Shown here: positions 16,667 to 25,792 of the stretch, piece after piece
How the letters are laid out: each line of letters opens with the position of its first letter
Position numbering within the stretch: position 1 is the stretch's first letter
Assembly: GCF_052060035.1 (NCBI RefSeq)
Contig: NZ_JBPOEA010000016.1
Location: 8,505-72,504, forward strand
Direction: 5' to 3'
Length of the DNA stretch: 64,000 nucleotides
Source: Fodinibius sp052060035
GTDB lineage: Bacteria; Bacteroidota; Rhodothermia; Balneolales; Balneolaceae
The notes under the pieces: generated by a model
What the model saw: the letters and a program-made list of their open reading frames with translations, nothing else
The model's database searches: none
What the model was told of the DNA's origin: nothing
Program-made: the position numbers and the translations under genes

Positions 16667-17428
16667 CTACAGCCAACTAAGCACGTCATTTTTAGGTTGC
16701 TCTACCTGTACATAACTCTCAAAAATTTCGCTTAGGCTGGCATCTTTTTGAAGCTTTTTTCGGCTTTCCGAATCCAGATAGGCAATAATTTTTTGGTTGT
16801 GTAGGATGGCTATATCGTCGCAGAGGTTTTCGACAATCTCCAGAATATGACTGGTAATGACAATGGTAACCCCCTTTTGTTGCAGGCGATTGAGGATGGT
16901 TTTCATCCGGCCAATTGAAATAACATCGATACTTTCAAAAGGTTCGTCGAGGAATAGAATTTTCGGATTGCTTAAAATGGCAGCACAAAAAGAAAGCTTT
17001 TTGCGACTGCCTGATGACAGCTTGTTAATTTTAGCATGTTCAAATTCGGTAAGGCCCAGGTATTCCAGCAATGAGTCCATCTTCTGCTGTCGTGTTTTGC
17101 TATCAATCTCATAGATATCACAAATATAGTGCAGAAAATCGTGGCTGGTAAAGTGCTCAAAAAGAAGTGGCGGTTGTAATACCGAGGCGATCTCCCGCTT
17201 GATCATCAGCTCATTTTGCTCGTTAAGCTCTCGTCCATTGATGATGATGTTCCCCTCATCGTAATCGAGCAGGCCTGTAAGAATACCGATCAGCGTACTT
17301 TTACCGGCCCCGTTGGGACCAATAAGGCCAAATATATTTCCTGCAGGAACAGATAGGTCAAAATTTTGCAATACTGGAGTATTGTCATATGACTTTTGGA
17401 GTCCTTTTATTTCTATTGGTTGACCCAT
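16667..17428 (-). CDS. ABC transporter ATP-binding protein
   Basis: A 253-residue ABC ATPase. Walker A is GPNGAGKST, the signature loop is LSSGSRKKLS (second Gly replaced by Ser relative to LSGG), Walker B is ILFLDEPFESID, and the H-loop is ITSHILE. It resembles the CcmA/NatA-type exporters. It starts 30 nt after the large membrane protein gene on the same strand and should energise it. Substrate unknown. Confidence 0.88.
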   Translation of the reverse strand: MGQPIEIKGLQKSYDNTPVLQNFDLSVPAGNIFGLIGPNGAGKSTLIGILTGLLDYDEGNIIINGRELNEQNELMIKREIASVLQPPLLFEHFTSHDFLHYICDIYEIDSKTRQQKMDSLLEYLGLTEFEHAKINKLSSGSRKKLSFCAAILSNPKILFLDEPFESIDVISIGRMKTILNRLQQKGVTIVITSHILEIVENLCDDIAILHNQKIIAYLDSESRKKLQKDASLSEIFESYVQVEQPKNDVLSWL

Positions 17429-17458
17429 AGATAAAAAATTCTTGTCAAGATAATTTTG

Positions 17459-19015
17459 CTACTGCCCGGCATCAGCCCATACCTTATGTAGTACGTGTTT
17501 GTTAAAAGCACGTACCAACATATCCATATTCCACCACAAATAAATAACTATGGCAATAATTAAGCCCACCATGATATAAAGGCGATACATGAGATATTGA
17601 CCTATTGGAGCAAAAACGGCATACCCCAATCCAAAAATAAGAAACATCATCATGAAACTTACTTTTTGGGAAATAATAGGATGCTTGAAGTTGAACGAGG
17701 AAAAGTCGGCTTTTTTATAGTAAAAAAAGGAGGTCCACAGAAATACAAGGGTAAAACAAACGAAGAAAAAAGTATTGGAGATATAGATTTCAACTACAGA
17801 TCCCAGCCGAGGCAAGTAGATGATTTCGGCGGTGGTAATCAAATAAAGAATAATAAGAGGTACTGCAATAATCCCCAGAAAACGTTCTTTGAGTTGCTTT
17901 TCGAAAGAAATGGGGAATTGCCTGTGAATTAGAAACTCTTTGTTCTCATATCCAAACATGTTGGCTAAACCCATAGCCAGCAGGGCTACCGGAATAGCTG
18001 TTAACATAATAGGAATGAGCAGAGTACTGTAATAGCTGTTGCCGAGTTGCAATAGCAGGGGAATATAAACGGCGGGAATGAGAGCAATGGTTAGGAGTTG
18101 GAGCTTGTTGTAAGAGTGCGAAAAGATGTAGTAGTAGAACTTGCCAGCATTGAGCCCCAGCCACTTTTTCAGGTAATACCAGCTTCTGTTTTTATGATTC
18201 TCTCTGCGCTCTTTAACAGGTTCTTGTAAGCCTTCGCGCGTTTTTAAAAAGTGATCCCGAAATATCAGGAAAATGAGCAAAGCACTAAACCCATAAATGG
18301 CTGATGCTGTGGGTAGGTTGTAGGTCCCCGCTGCTGAATACTGCAACAACCCGCCGGGCGTATAAAAGAGATAGCTATTTATTACTTCAATACTGGGAAT
18401 ATACTCGGTGATGAGCAGTTTAAATTCCCGAGAAATAATTACAACGGCCTGAAAGGTCCCAAAAATTAAAAAGAGTCCGCTGAATACAATAATTTTAAAG
18501 CGCTTTTCAACAATTTTTAGGAATCGATGCTTTATTGAAAAAATAATCGCATAGTTAAGCAACACTACCGCAATGACTACAGGAATATACATCGGGTTTT
18601 TGATCTGCATGAGCAGAAAAACCAGCCACGTAAAATTATAAATTACGTTCAGGGGGTGGAAAAACCCCATTACATTAAGGTACCAGCTTAGTTTTTTAAC
18701 TGGATAACCAAAAGCCAGCAACTTCCGGTTCATTTCCATATTAAGCAGCCGGGTACTGGTAAACGAGAAATGAAGTATCCATAATACATTAGCAAAAATA
18801 AGGATAATAAGATGATGAATACTGGGTGTTACCCAAGAGAGCTGCTCGGTAATTATGGGATTATGGTCAAATAGTACAATGACGAGTGCGGTACCCAAAA
18901 GATTGGAGAACAGCAGTAACAGAAAAATGATATATCCAATAACCAAAAACGTTTGAAATTTGGTAAGTCGATTAAGAAAAGACGACCAATTGAGATATAT
19001 CAGTTTGAGAAACAT
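17459..19015 (-). CDS. polytopic membrane protein, probable ABC-2-type permease
   Basis: A 518-residue protein with about twelve hydrophobic segments and no catalytic motif. The charged loop REGLQEPVKERRENHKNR splits it near residue 265 into two halves. Position directly upstream of the ATPase gene supports a role as the permease of an exporter, by context. I do not recognise a named subfamily. Confidence 0.65.
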   Translation of the reverse strand: MFLKLIYLNWSSFLNRLTKFQTFLVIGYIIFLLLLFSNLLGTALVIVLFDHNPIITEQLSWVTPSIHHLIILIFANVLWILHFSFTSTRLLNMEMNRKLLAFGYPVKKLSWYLNVMGFFHPLNVIYNFTWLVFLLMQIKNPMYIPVVIAVVLLNYAIIFSIKHRFLKIVEKRFKIIVFSGLFLIFGTFQAVVIISREFKLLITEYIPSIEVINSYLFYTPGGLLQYSAAGTYNLPTASAIYGFSALLIFLIFRDHFLKTREGLQEPVKERRENHKNRSWYYLKKWLGLNAGKFYYYIFSHSYNKLQLLTIALIPAVYIPLLLQLGNSYYSTLLIPIMLTAIPVALLAMGLANMFGYENKEFLIHRQFPISFEKQLKERFLGIIAVPLIILYLITTAEIIYLPRLGSVVEIYISNTFFFVCFTLVFLWTSFFYYKKADFSSFNFKHPIISQKVSFMMMFLIFGLGYAVFAPIGQYLMYRLYIMVGLIIAIVIYLWWNMDMLVRAFNKHVLHKVWADAGQ

Positions 19016-19124
19016 GGATTAACAGCTGATTGTAAATGCTATAATGTCCAAAATAGCATTTCGGGAATCAAGCTGACAATATTATCTTTATGAAGCTGTT
19101 TTGAATCCTGAAGGAAGTGAAGCT

Positions 19125-19373
19125 ATGACCTCGAAAAATATGCTCAAGTACATTTTTATAGCTGTTGTTGTAATACTGGCCTCGTTGGCGCTGGCCGATG
19201 CGCTCGGATATTTTAACCCCAAGCCATACACAGCTGTATCACATGGATCGCACGTGCATTACGTGCCCAGTGATCGTGATCCCGATGTATCTATTGATAA
19301 GTTTCCGCAGGAAGAACCGGGACCGCGTGAAAAGATAACACCCACCGGACAAATAGTACCAATAGACCAGTAG
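19125..19373 (+). CDS. small single-pass hypothetical protein
   Basis: 82 residues from ATG 19125, preceded by a good ribosome-binding site (AAGGAAGTGA, 19111-19120), which argues against the longer TTG start at 19101. An N-terminal hydrophobic segment, YIFIAVVVILASLALADALGYF, is followed by a polar tail with HVHYVPSDRDPDVSIDKFP and a proline-rich end. The tail is probably extracytoplasmic. No family recognised; the strong ribosome-binding site supports a real gene. Confidence 0.65.
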   Translation: MTSKNMLKYIFIAVVVILASLALADALGYFNPKPYTAVSHGSHVHYVPSDRDPDVSIDKFPQEEPGPREKITPTGQIVPIDQ

Positions 19374-19714
19374 TTTGATACTGCCCCCTTCTTTTAGCAA
19401 CTAATCAGATTAGCCTTCCTTTACCTTTGGGTGACTAAGAAAATTGACGGTGAATCGTTGGTGTTGTTTGAGTGGCTGAAAATGACAGGCCGAGAAAACA
19501 ATCAAAAAAATTATTCTTATAGATTATAAGAGCGAAGATACAGTCAATTTGACCCCATTTAGTAATATTTCACGCATATACTAAGTGTAAGTGGTTTTGT
19601 TAATGAATTGGTTTGATATTACAAATATTTACATTTATGGTTTAAATGAATTCAAAGTATCATCAAGATGCTTTTTAATTTTCTTTCATCAATACTAATC
19701 AAATAAGCATAACA
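19374..19714. other. AT-rich intergenic region without visible genes
   Basis: 341 bp between the small membrane protein and the collagen-like lipoprotein. No ORF, tRNA or strong hairpin was seen. The last 150 bp are very AT-rich and probably hold the promoter of the lipoprotein gene. Confidence 0.4.
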
Positions 19715-20347
19715 ATGACTTATTTAAAAGAGAACAATTTACTAATGCTAGTCTTATCACTATGTATAGGATTGGCAATGATAGTGGGCTGCGAAGGCCC
19801 CCAGGGACCGGAAGGCCCTCAGGGTCCACAAGGAGAACAAGGACCTCAAGGTGACCAAGGGCCCCAAGGCGAAGAGGGTACAGCTAATGTTATTTATTCG
19901 GACTGGATGACTCCAGATTCGTGGGAACCCGCTGAGTTTTTTGGCGATTCAGTTCGCTATGGTGATCTAATAGCCCCGGATCTTAGTCAAGGAATCGTAG
20001 ATAGCGGGGAGGTAAACGTATATGGTGACTTTGTAGGTGCTGATTTTGTTTACAAGCTTCCCGTCGATCCAGATATGGCTGGAGTTAATTATACTCTCAA
20101 TTTTAAGATAAAACCGGACACTGTAAGATTGGTATTTTTTGACCCTAATAATCCAAGCACGGATCCAGGATCATTTCCATCTGATAATAAGTTTCGCTAT
20201 GTATTAATTCCGGGCGGGCAATCAGCCAGTAGTTCGACAAAAGCCAAAGGAAACGAGATTCAGGATATGTCTTACCAGGAGCTTAAAAATCGCTTTGATA
20301 TTCCTGATGAGGGATCGGGAGTAATACGAAACGCTAGGATAAAATAG
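19715..20347 (+). CDS. collagen-like repeat lipoprotein
   Basis: A 210-residue surface protein. The lipoprotein signal ends in AMIVGC (C26), and the mature N-terminus is a short collagen tract of nine Gly-X-Y triplets (residues 28-54, rich in GPQ and GEQ). It is followed by a 150-residue C-terminal domain beginning ANVIYSDWMTP that I do not recognise; similar heads occur on collagen-like lipoproteins of Bacteroidota. Nine triplets are few for a stable triple helix. A strong terminator follows. Confidence 0.8.
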   Translation: MTYLKENNLLMLVLSLCIGLAMIVGCEGPQGPEGPQGPQGEQGPQGDQGPQGEEGTANVIYSDWMTPDSWEPAEFFGDSVRYGDLIAPDLSQGIVDSGEVNVYGDFVGADFVYKLPVDPDMAGVNYTLNFKIKPDTVRLVFFDPNNPSTDPGSFPSDNKFRYVLIPGGQSASSSTKAKGNEIQDMSYQELKNRFDIPDEGSGVIRNARIK

Positions 20348-20373
20348 TTACTCCTTAAAAATTAATACGTTGA

Positions 20374-20408
20374 AAGGCTGTGCTTTATTTCGAAGCACAG
20401 CCTTTTTT
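20374..20408 (+). terminator. rho-independent terminator after collagen-like lipoprotein
   Basis: A 12-bp perfect stem, AAGGCTGTGCTT (20374-20385) and AAGCACAGCCTT (20393-20404), with loop TATTTCG and then a T-run. It is placed 27 bp after the stop. On the minus strand it could also help end uvrA, but the T-run there is short. Confidence 0.9.
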
Positions 20409-20438
20409 ATTTATAAGCTCATAAAGCAAATTGTGTAA

Positions 20439-23249
20439 CTATAACACATCCTTCAAGTACTGACCGGTGTAGCTTTCATCTACTTCGATAATTTCTTCCG
20501 GGGTACCTGTTGCAACCACTTGTCCGCCGGCAAAACCGCCTTCGGGACCAATATCAATGATATGATCTGCACATTTAATCACATCTAAATTGTGTTCGAT
20601 AATGATAACGGTGTGTCCGTTATTTACGAGTTCATTGAAGGAGTCGAGCAGTTTGGCAATATCTTCAAAGTGGAGCCCTGTCGTGGGTTCATCAAAGAAA
20701 TAGAGCGTACTGTCGCCGGCCGATTTGCTGAGGAATTTGGCCAGCTTAACACGCTGCGCTTCACCGCCGGAAAGAGTTGGCGCACTTTGGCCGAGTTTGA
20801 GGTACCCAAGTCCCACATCTTCGAGTGTCTGTAATTTGTTGGTGATGCGTTTTTCATCCACAAAAAATTCGATGGCCTCGGATACCGACATATTAAGCAC
20901 GTCGTGTATGTTTTTGCCCCGGTACTTAACTTGGAGCACGTCTTTGCGATATCGCTTGCCGCCGCACTCTTCGCAGGTCAGCTCGATATCAGCCATAAAC
21001 TGCATTTCTATTTTTTGGATGCCTTCGCCTTGGCATGCTTCACAACGTCCGCCGGGCACATTAAACGAAAAGTGGCCGGGTTCGTATCCCATAATCTTGG
21101 ATTGACGAGTTTCTGCAAAAAGATCGCGTATGCCATCAAAAGCTTTGGTGTAGGTAGCGGGATTAGATCGCGACGACCGACCAATAGGGGATTGGTCAAC
21201 CATTTCTACCGAATCGATATAATTGGTGCCGGTAATTTTGCGATGGTGACCTATATTCTCTTTATAGGTACCCATCTGGTTTTGGATAGCTGCATAAAGG
21301 GTATCGTGTACGAGGGTCGATTTGCCCGAGCCACTAACCCCCGTCACGCAGATCAGCTTTTCGAGTGGAAACTCAACGTCGAGGCTTTTTAGATTGTGTT
21401 CCCTCGCTCCTTCGAGTGTAATCGTTTTGCCACTTCCTTTGCGCCGCTTTTCTGGCACCGGAATCGCTTTGCGTCCACTGATGTATTTCCCGGTTAAGGT
21501 ATTGGCTTCCAGCAGGTTGTCGTACGATCCGCTAAAAACCACTTCTCCACCATGAATACCTGCAAAAGGACCAATATCAATAATGTTGTCGGCCGCTTTT
21601 ATCATTTCGGGATCGTGTTCTACAACCAGCACGGTATTGCCAATATCGCGGAGTGATTTAAGAATGTTGATCAGGCGATCATTGTCACGGGGATGCAGGC
21701 CGATGGTGGGTTCATCCAGTACATACAGGCTGCCGATGAGCGAGCTGCCCAATGAGTTGGCCAGGCTGATGCGTTGCGCCTCACCACCGCTTAGTGTTTT
21801 GGCCAGTCGGTTTAAGGTAAGATAACTGAGTCCTACTTCATCGAGATATTTGAGTCGTTTTCGGATTTCATAGAGTACCTGTTCAGCCACCTCTTTTTCA
21901 AATTCAGTAAGCTCCAGATTTTCAAAAAAATCACGAGCATGGCCGATGGTCATTTCCGCTACTTGCCCGATATGTTTGTCATTTATTTTTACATATAGCG
22001 CATCTTTGCGCACACGATATCCCTTGCAATCGGGGCAGCGACTATACCCCCGATAGCGCGAATGGAATACCCGCATGTGCACTTTGTAGGATTGACTTTT
22101 TACCTCCTCAAAAAATGGACGGATACCAATATACTCATCCTTGCCTTCCCAGATAATCTCTTTGACATCGTCGTCGAGTTCTTGGTAGGGTGTATCAATA
22201 GGCAGGCTGTATCGTGCCGACACTTTGATGAGGTCGCGCAGGTGTCGACTAAACTTTTCGCCGCTATAGGGAGCAATAGCACCGTTACGAATAGTCTCTT
22301 CGGGATCCGGAATCACCAAATTTTCATCAATACCCGAAACCTTGCCAAATCCCTCACATTTATCGCAAGCTCCAAACGGATTATTAAATGAAAACATCTG
22401 TGGTTTAGGTTCGGTAAACTCGATGCCGTCCATCTCGAAACGCTCACTGAACCTTAATTCTTTCCCATCACGGATCTTAACCGAACAGCGCCCGCTTCCT
22501 TCTTGAAAAGCGGTTTCCAGAGATCCGGCAATTCGGGTGCGTGTGTCTTCGTCGTCTTTTAAAATAAGGCGATCTACCAGCACGCGGTAATTTGCTGCTT
22601 TTATGTTGTTGGGATCTACATCATCTCTTGTAAGATCTAAAATAGTTTCTTCTTCGATGTGTAAAAGCCGTGGATATCCTTTTTCTTTTAAAACGCGCAG
22701 TTCATCTTCCAGCCCTTTTTTTTCATGTTCGGGGATCGAAAACAGTACATAAAATTTTGTGTCTTCCTCAAACTGGTTATGGAGTTCTTCAATGACCGTC
22801 TTGGTACTGTCTTTTTTAACCTCTTTGCCGGATTTGGGAGAAATGGTATGACCAATGCGTGCATATAGAAGCCGCATGTAGTCGTAAATTTCGGTGGTAG
22901 TACCAACGGTGGAACGTGGATTTGAGGAGGTGGTCTTCTGCTGAATGGCCATGGCCGGCGAAATTCCCTGCATAAAATCTACATCGGGTTTATCCATACG
23001 CTCCAGAAATTGCCGCGCGTAACTGGAAAGGCTCTCCACATAGCGGCGCTGTCCTTCGGCGTAAATGGTATCAAATGCAAGGCTGGATTTACCCGATCCG
23101 CTCACACCGGTAACAACGGTTAGCCGGTTTCGGGGAATTTCAACATCAATTTCTTTGAGGTTGTGAACACGGGCCCCCTTAACGATAATGGGGCGATCTT
23201 CGTCGGTTTGTGATTGCTCTTTTTTAGCAGTCGTTTTGGTCTGAGACAT
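20439..23249 (-). CDS. uvrA: excinuclease ABC subunit A
   Basis: A 936-residue UvrA, the damage-recognition ATPase of nucleotide excision repair. Two ABC modules are present: Walker A GVSGSGKSS (N-terminal) and GVSGSGKST (C-terminal), and signatures LSGGEAQRISLA and LSGGEAQRVKLA. The zinc modules show as CDKCEGFG / CPDCKGYR in the first half and CEACQGEG / CEECGGKR in the second. Length is normal. It is monocistronic; uvrB and uvrC are not in the window. Confidence 0.97.
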   Translation of the reverse strand: MSQTKTTAKKEQSQTDEDRPIIVKGARVHNLKEIDVEIPRNRLTVVTGVSGSGKSSLAFDTIYAEGQRRYVESLSSYARQFLERMDKPDVDFMQGISPAMAIQQKTTSSNPRSTVGTTTEIYDYMRLLYARIGHTISPKSGKEVKKDSTKTVIEELHNQFEEDTKFYVLFSIPEHEKKGLEDELRVLKEKGYPRLLHIEEETILDLTRDDVDPNNIKAANYRVLVDRLILKDDEDTRTRIAGSLETAFQEGSGRCSVKIRDGKELRFSERFEMDGIEFTEPKPQMFSFNNPFGACDKCEGFGKVSGIDENLVIPDPEETIRNGAIAPYSGEKFSRHLRDLIKVSARYSLPIDTPYQELDDDVKEIIWEGKDEYIGIRPFFEEVKSQSYKVHMRVFHSRYRGYSRCPDCKGYRVRKDALYVKINDKHIGQVAEMTIGHARDFFENLELTEFEKEVAEQVLYEIRKRLKYLDEVGLSYLTLNRLAKTLSGGEAQRISLANSLGSSLIGSLYVLDEPTIGLHPRDNDRLINILKSLRDIGNTVLVVEHDPEMIKAADNIIDIGPFAGIHGGEVVFSGSYDNLLEANTLTGKYISGRKAIPVPEKRRKGSGKTITLEGAREHNLKSLDVEFPLEKLICVTGVSGSGKSTLVHDTLYAAIQNQMGTYKENIGHHRKITGTNYIDSVEMVDQSPIGRSSRSNPATYTKAFDGIRDLFAETRQSKIMGYEPGHFSFNVPGGRCEACQGEGIQKIEMQFMADIELTCEECGGKRYRKDVLQVKYRGKNIHDVLNMSVSEAIEFFVDEKRITNKLQTLEDVGLGYLKLGQSAPTLSGGEAQRVKLAKFLSKSAGDSTLYFFDEPTTGLHFEDIAKLLDSFNELVNNGHTVIIIEHNLDVIKCADHIIDIGPEGGFAGGQVVATGTPEEIIEVDESYTGQYLKDVL

Positions 23250-23373
23250 TCAGTTAGTTTTGCGTTTTTATAAACGGGTAAAGGTACAAATTTTATGACA
23301 AAAAATGAGAGTGGAATCCATTTAAAACATTTATTTAGAACACTCAGCGAGGTATTTACGTTCAAGACTTCTT

Positions 23374-24030
23374 ATGCAGAGTAATTCGCCAGACATAACG
23401 TCGAAATTTGTGGGTGGGAGCCAAATAATAGAGGGGATTGGTCTTTTTATTGGTCTGCCAATGCTCGAATACTTTGGATGGAATCCATTGCCAAAGTTAG
23501 TTTTGCTTGTCTTGGTAGCAGGATATTGCGGATATATACTCTGGCGTGATCCTTCTTTTGGAAAAGGGTTGTTACGAAGATCTGAGGATCAACAGATCAG
23601 CAAAACAATCTTACTGCGGTCATTGATTATTGCCCCTGCATTGGTAGGGATAACCTGGGTTTTGCATTCCAGTTACCTATTTATACTTCCGGCGGAGCAG
23701 CCGTTGCTATGGATGATAATCATGGTTCTATATCCAATTTTTTCTGCTCTACCACAGGAATTTATTTACCGAACTTTCTTTTTTCATCGATACAAAAACA
23801 TAATTGGTTTTAAGCATGGAGAAATAATTATAAGCGCCTTGGCTTTTTCTTTTCTGCATTTGGTCTATGACAACTGGTGGGCGGTAGCTCTGAGCTTTTT
23901 GGCAGGTCTTTTATTTGGGATCACCTATAAACGAACCCAGTCGCTGTATTGGGTCACGGTGGAGCATGTCATTTATGGATGGTTGCTATTTACTGTCGGG
24001 TTGGGGACTCATTTCTATGAGGGGTTTTAA
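23374..24030 (+). CDS. CPBP-family intramembrane metalloprotease homologue
   Basis: A 218-residue protein with about seven hydrophobic segments. The CPBP (Abi/CAAX protease) motif reads PQEFIYRTFF, so the usual first Glu of EExxxR is Gln. The second motif SFLHLVYDNW supplies H, and VEHVIYGW the third. The Q-E variant occurs in other family members, so activity is not ruled out. Function may be prenyl-protein processing or bacteriocin self-immunity; nothing nearby decides. Single gene. Confidence 0.8.
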   Translation: MQSNSPDITSKFVGGSQIIEGIGLFIGLPMLEYFGWNPLPKLVLLVLVAGYCGYILWRDPSFGKGLLRRSEDQQISKTILLRSLIIAPALVGITWVLHSSYLFILPAEQPLLWMIIMVLYPIFSALPQEFIYRTFFFHRYKNIIGFKHGEIIISALAFSFLHLVYDNWWAVALSFLAGLLFGITYKRTQSLYWVTVEHVIYGWLLFTVGLGTHFYEGF

Positions 24031-24128
24031 TTCGTTATTTGACTATAAGGATCGGCTATGGAGTTCGGTGGAAGAAAATTATATTCAGTCATACATGTTT
24101 AGAATAATTTATATAAAAATTGTAGATA

Positions 24129-25562
24129 ATGAGTCTTGATGTATCTCCCAAACAGTTTAAACACTGGATTGATGAAGCCGGCAAATTAATCGCCTCCCAC
24201 TATCAAGAACACAGTGAATCAAAAGTTTTTGCAGGAAAAGGTCCCGATGAAGTGCAGGAGCTTTTGAATGAATCGCTGCCCAATGATCCGCAAGATATGG
24301 ATTCTCTGCTGGATGAAGTTGGGGACAAAATTTTGAGTACCATCACCAATAGCGCTGGTCCGCGTTATTTTGGGTATATCACGGGTGGGGGCAATCAGGC
24401 GGCAGTGCTCGCAGAGATGATCAAGGCCTCTCTCAATCAGAACAATCTAAAATGGCATTCATCGCCGGTTAGTACCGAGCTGGAACGACTGGTAATGCGA
24501 TGGGTGGCAGAGTTTATCGGCTATCCGACCAGCAGTGCCGGGGTACTGCTCAGTGGCGGATCGGTGGCAAACTTTAACTGTCTGGCCGTAGCACGTAAGA
24601 TTAAGGCACCGGTCGATATTTCGGACGAGGGTATCTACGGCTCACAGCCCATGACCGTATATGTTTCTGAAGAGGGGCATTCCAGCTTTGACAAAGCCAT
24701 GGATATGCTGGGGCTGGGCAAGAAGTATCTGCGTAAAATTCCGGTTGACGATGAGTTTCGTATCGATGTTGACCAGTTGGAGGAGCAAATTCGCAAAGAC
24801 AAAAATGCGGGCTTTCATCCTATCTGTGCTATTGCCGTGGCCGGCACAACCAACACCGGGGCTGTGGATAATTTGGAGACCGTGGCAGAAATTTGTCAAC
24901 GTTATGATCTATGGTACCACATTGATGCGGCCTATGGCGGCCCGGCTGCAAAAGTTGAGGGCGTGAGCCCAATATTCTCGGGCATTGAAAAGGCAGATTC
25001 GGTTGTGGTGAATCCCCATAAGTGGTTATATGTGCCTTTTGAGGCAGGCGGCGCTTTGGTAAAAAATCCTGATCATTTACGCCAAACATTTAGTACCATT
25101 CCCGATTATCTGAAATCTGATGAGCAAAATGGCGAGCGAACCGATTTGATGGAATATAACCTGCCGCTTACCAAAGAGTTTAAGGCGTTGAAGGTTTGGA
25201 TGACGGTAAAGGCGTATGGGGCTACCCGTTTACGTAATGAGATAAACTCTGATATTAGTAAAGCTACCTTTCTGGCGGAACTGATAGAGTCAGATGAGGA
25301 GTTGGAGCTTATGGCCCCGGTACCACTCTCGATAGTTTGCTTTCGGTATAATCCTGGTGGAATGGATGGGGTCGAGTTGAATACGCTCAATGATCAAATA
25401 ATTCAGGCTATTGAAGAGGATGGCCGTATTTTTCTGACAGGCACAAAAATCAATGGAAAAACAGCACTTCGAGTTTGTTTTATCAATCCCCGTACCAATA
25501 AAGATGATATACAGTTGCTAAAAAAGGTGGTCTTGGAAATTGGTAAAAAGTTGGGAAAATGA
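24129..25562 (+). CDS. PLP-dependent group II amino acid decarboxylase family protein
   Basis: A 477-residue fold-type I enzyme. The cofactor lysine is K298 in VVVNPHKWLYVPF. H184 (EEGHSSFDKA) stacks on PLP and D266 (HIDAAYGG) pairs with its ring nitrogen. It resembles aromatic-L-amino-acid, tyrosine or glutamate-type decarboxylases of the DDC family, but substrate is not readable here. Probably monocistronic: 230 bp separates it from the next gene. Confidence 0.88.
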   Translation: MSLDVSPKQFKHWIDEAGKLIASHYQEHSESKVFAGKGPDEVQELLNESLPNDPQDMDSLLDEVGDKILSTITNSAGPRYFGYITGGGNQAAVLAEMIKASLNQNNLKWHSSPVSTELERLVMRWVAEFIGYPTSSAGVLLSGGSVANFNCLAVARKIKAPVDISDEGIYGSQPMTVYVSEEGHSSFDKAMDMLGLGKKYLRKIPVDDEFRIDVDQLEEQIRKDKNAGFHPICAIAVAGTTNTGAVDNLETVAEICQRYDLWYHIDAAYGGPAAKVEGVSPIFSGIEKADSVVVNPHKWLYVPFEAGGALVKNPDHLRQTFSTIPDYLKSDEQNGERTDLMEYNLPLTKEFKALKVWMTVKAYGATRLRNEINSDISKATFLAELIESDEELELMAPVPLSIVCFRYNPGGMDGVELNTLNDQIIQAIEEDGRIFLTGTKINGKTALRVCFINPRTNKDDIQLLKKVVLEIGKKLGK

Positions 25563-25604
25563 AGGGTTTAAAAAGATAGGTCGAATATTAATAATTTAAT
25601 ATAA

Positions 25605-25631
25605 ATAAACTTATTTTACAGGTAAGTTTAT
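25605..25631. promoter_or_regulatory. 9-bp inverted repeat upstream of the AONS/SPT-like gene
   Basis: ATAAACTTA (25605-25613) and TAAGTTTAT (25623-25631) form a perfect inverted repeat with a 9-nt spacer. It lies 162 bp upstream of the acyltransferase ATG. A second small palindrome, TTCAC-N5-GTGAA, sits at 25730-25744. Either could be an operator. There is no direct evidence of function. Confidence 0.4.
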
Positions 25632-25792
25632 GAATAACAATAGCTTAGGTGCGTATGTTAGGGAGGTTCTTGTTTTTGAGATACGGCTTATTTTCATTAC
25701 CTTTTTTAAATGTTTTTACAGTCACTTTTTTCACACTTTGTGAATAAAAGAATCATCTACATATAACCAAATCAATTAGTACAAGTTAGTTT

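Noticed and set aside
16180..16670. Target-site duplication around the GIY-YIG unit
   Set aside because: Flanks (atatac and aagaag) do not match, so no duplication can be claimed.
19101..19124. TTG start for the small membrane protein
   Set aside because: ATG 19125 has a well-placed ribosome-binding site that lies inside the extension.
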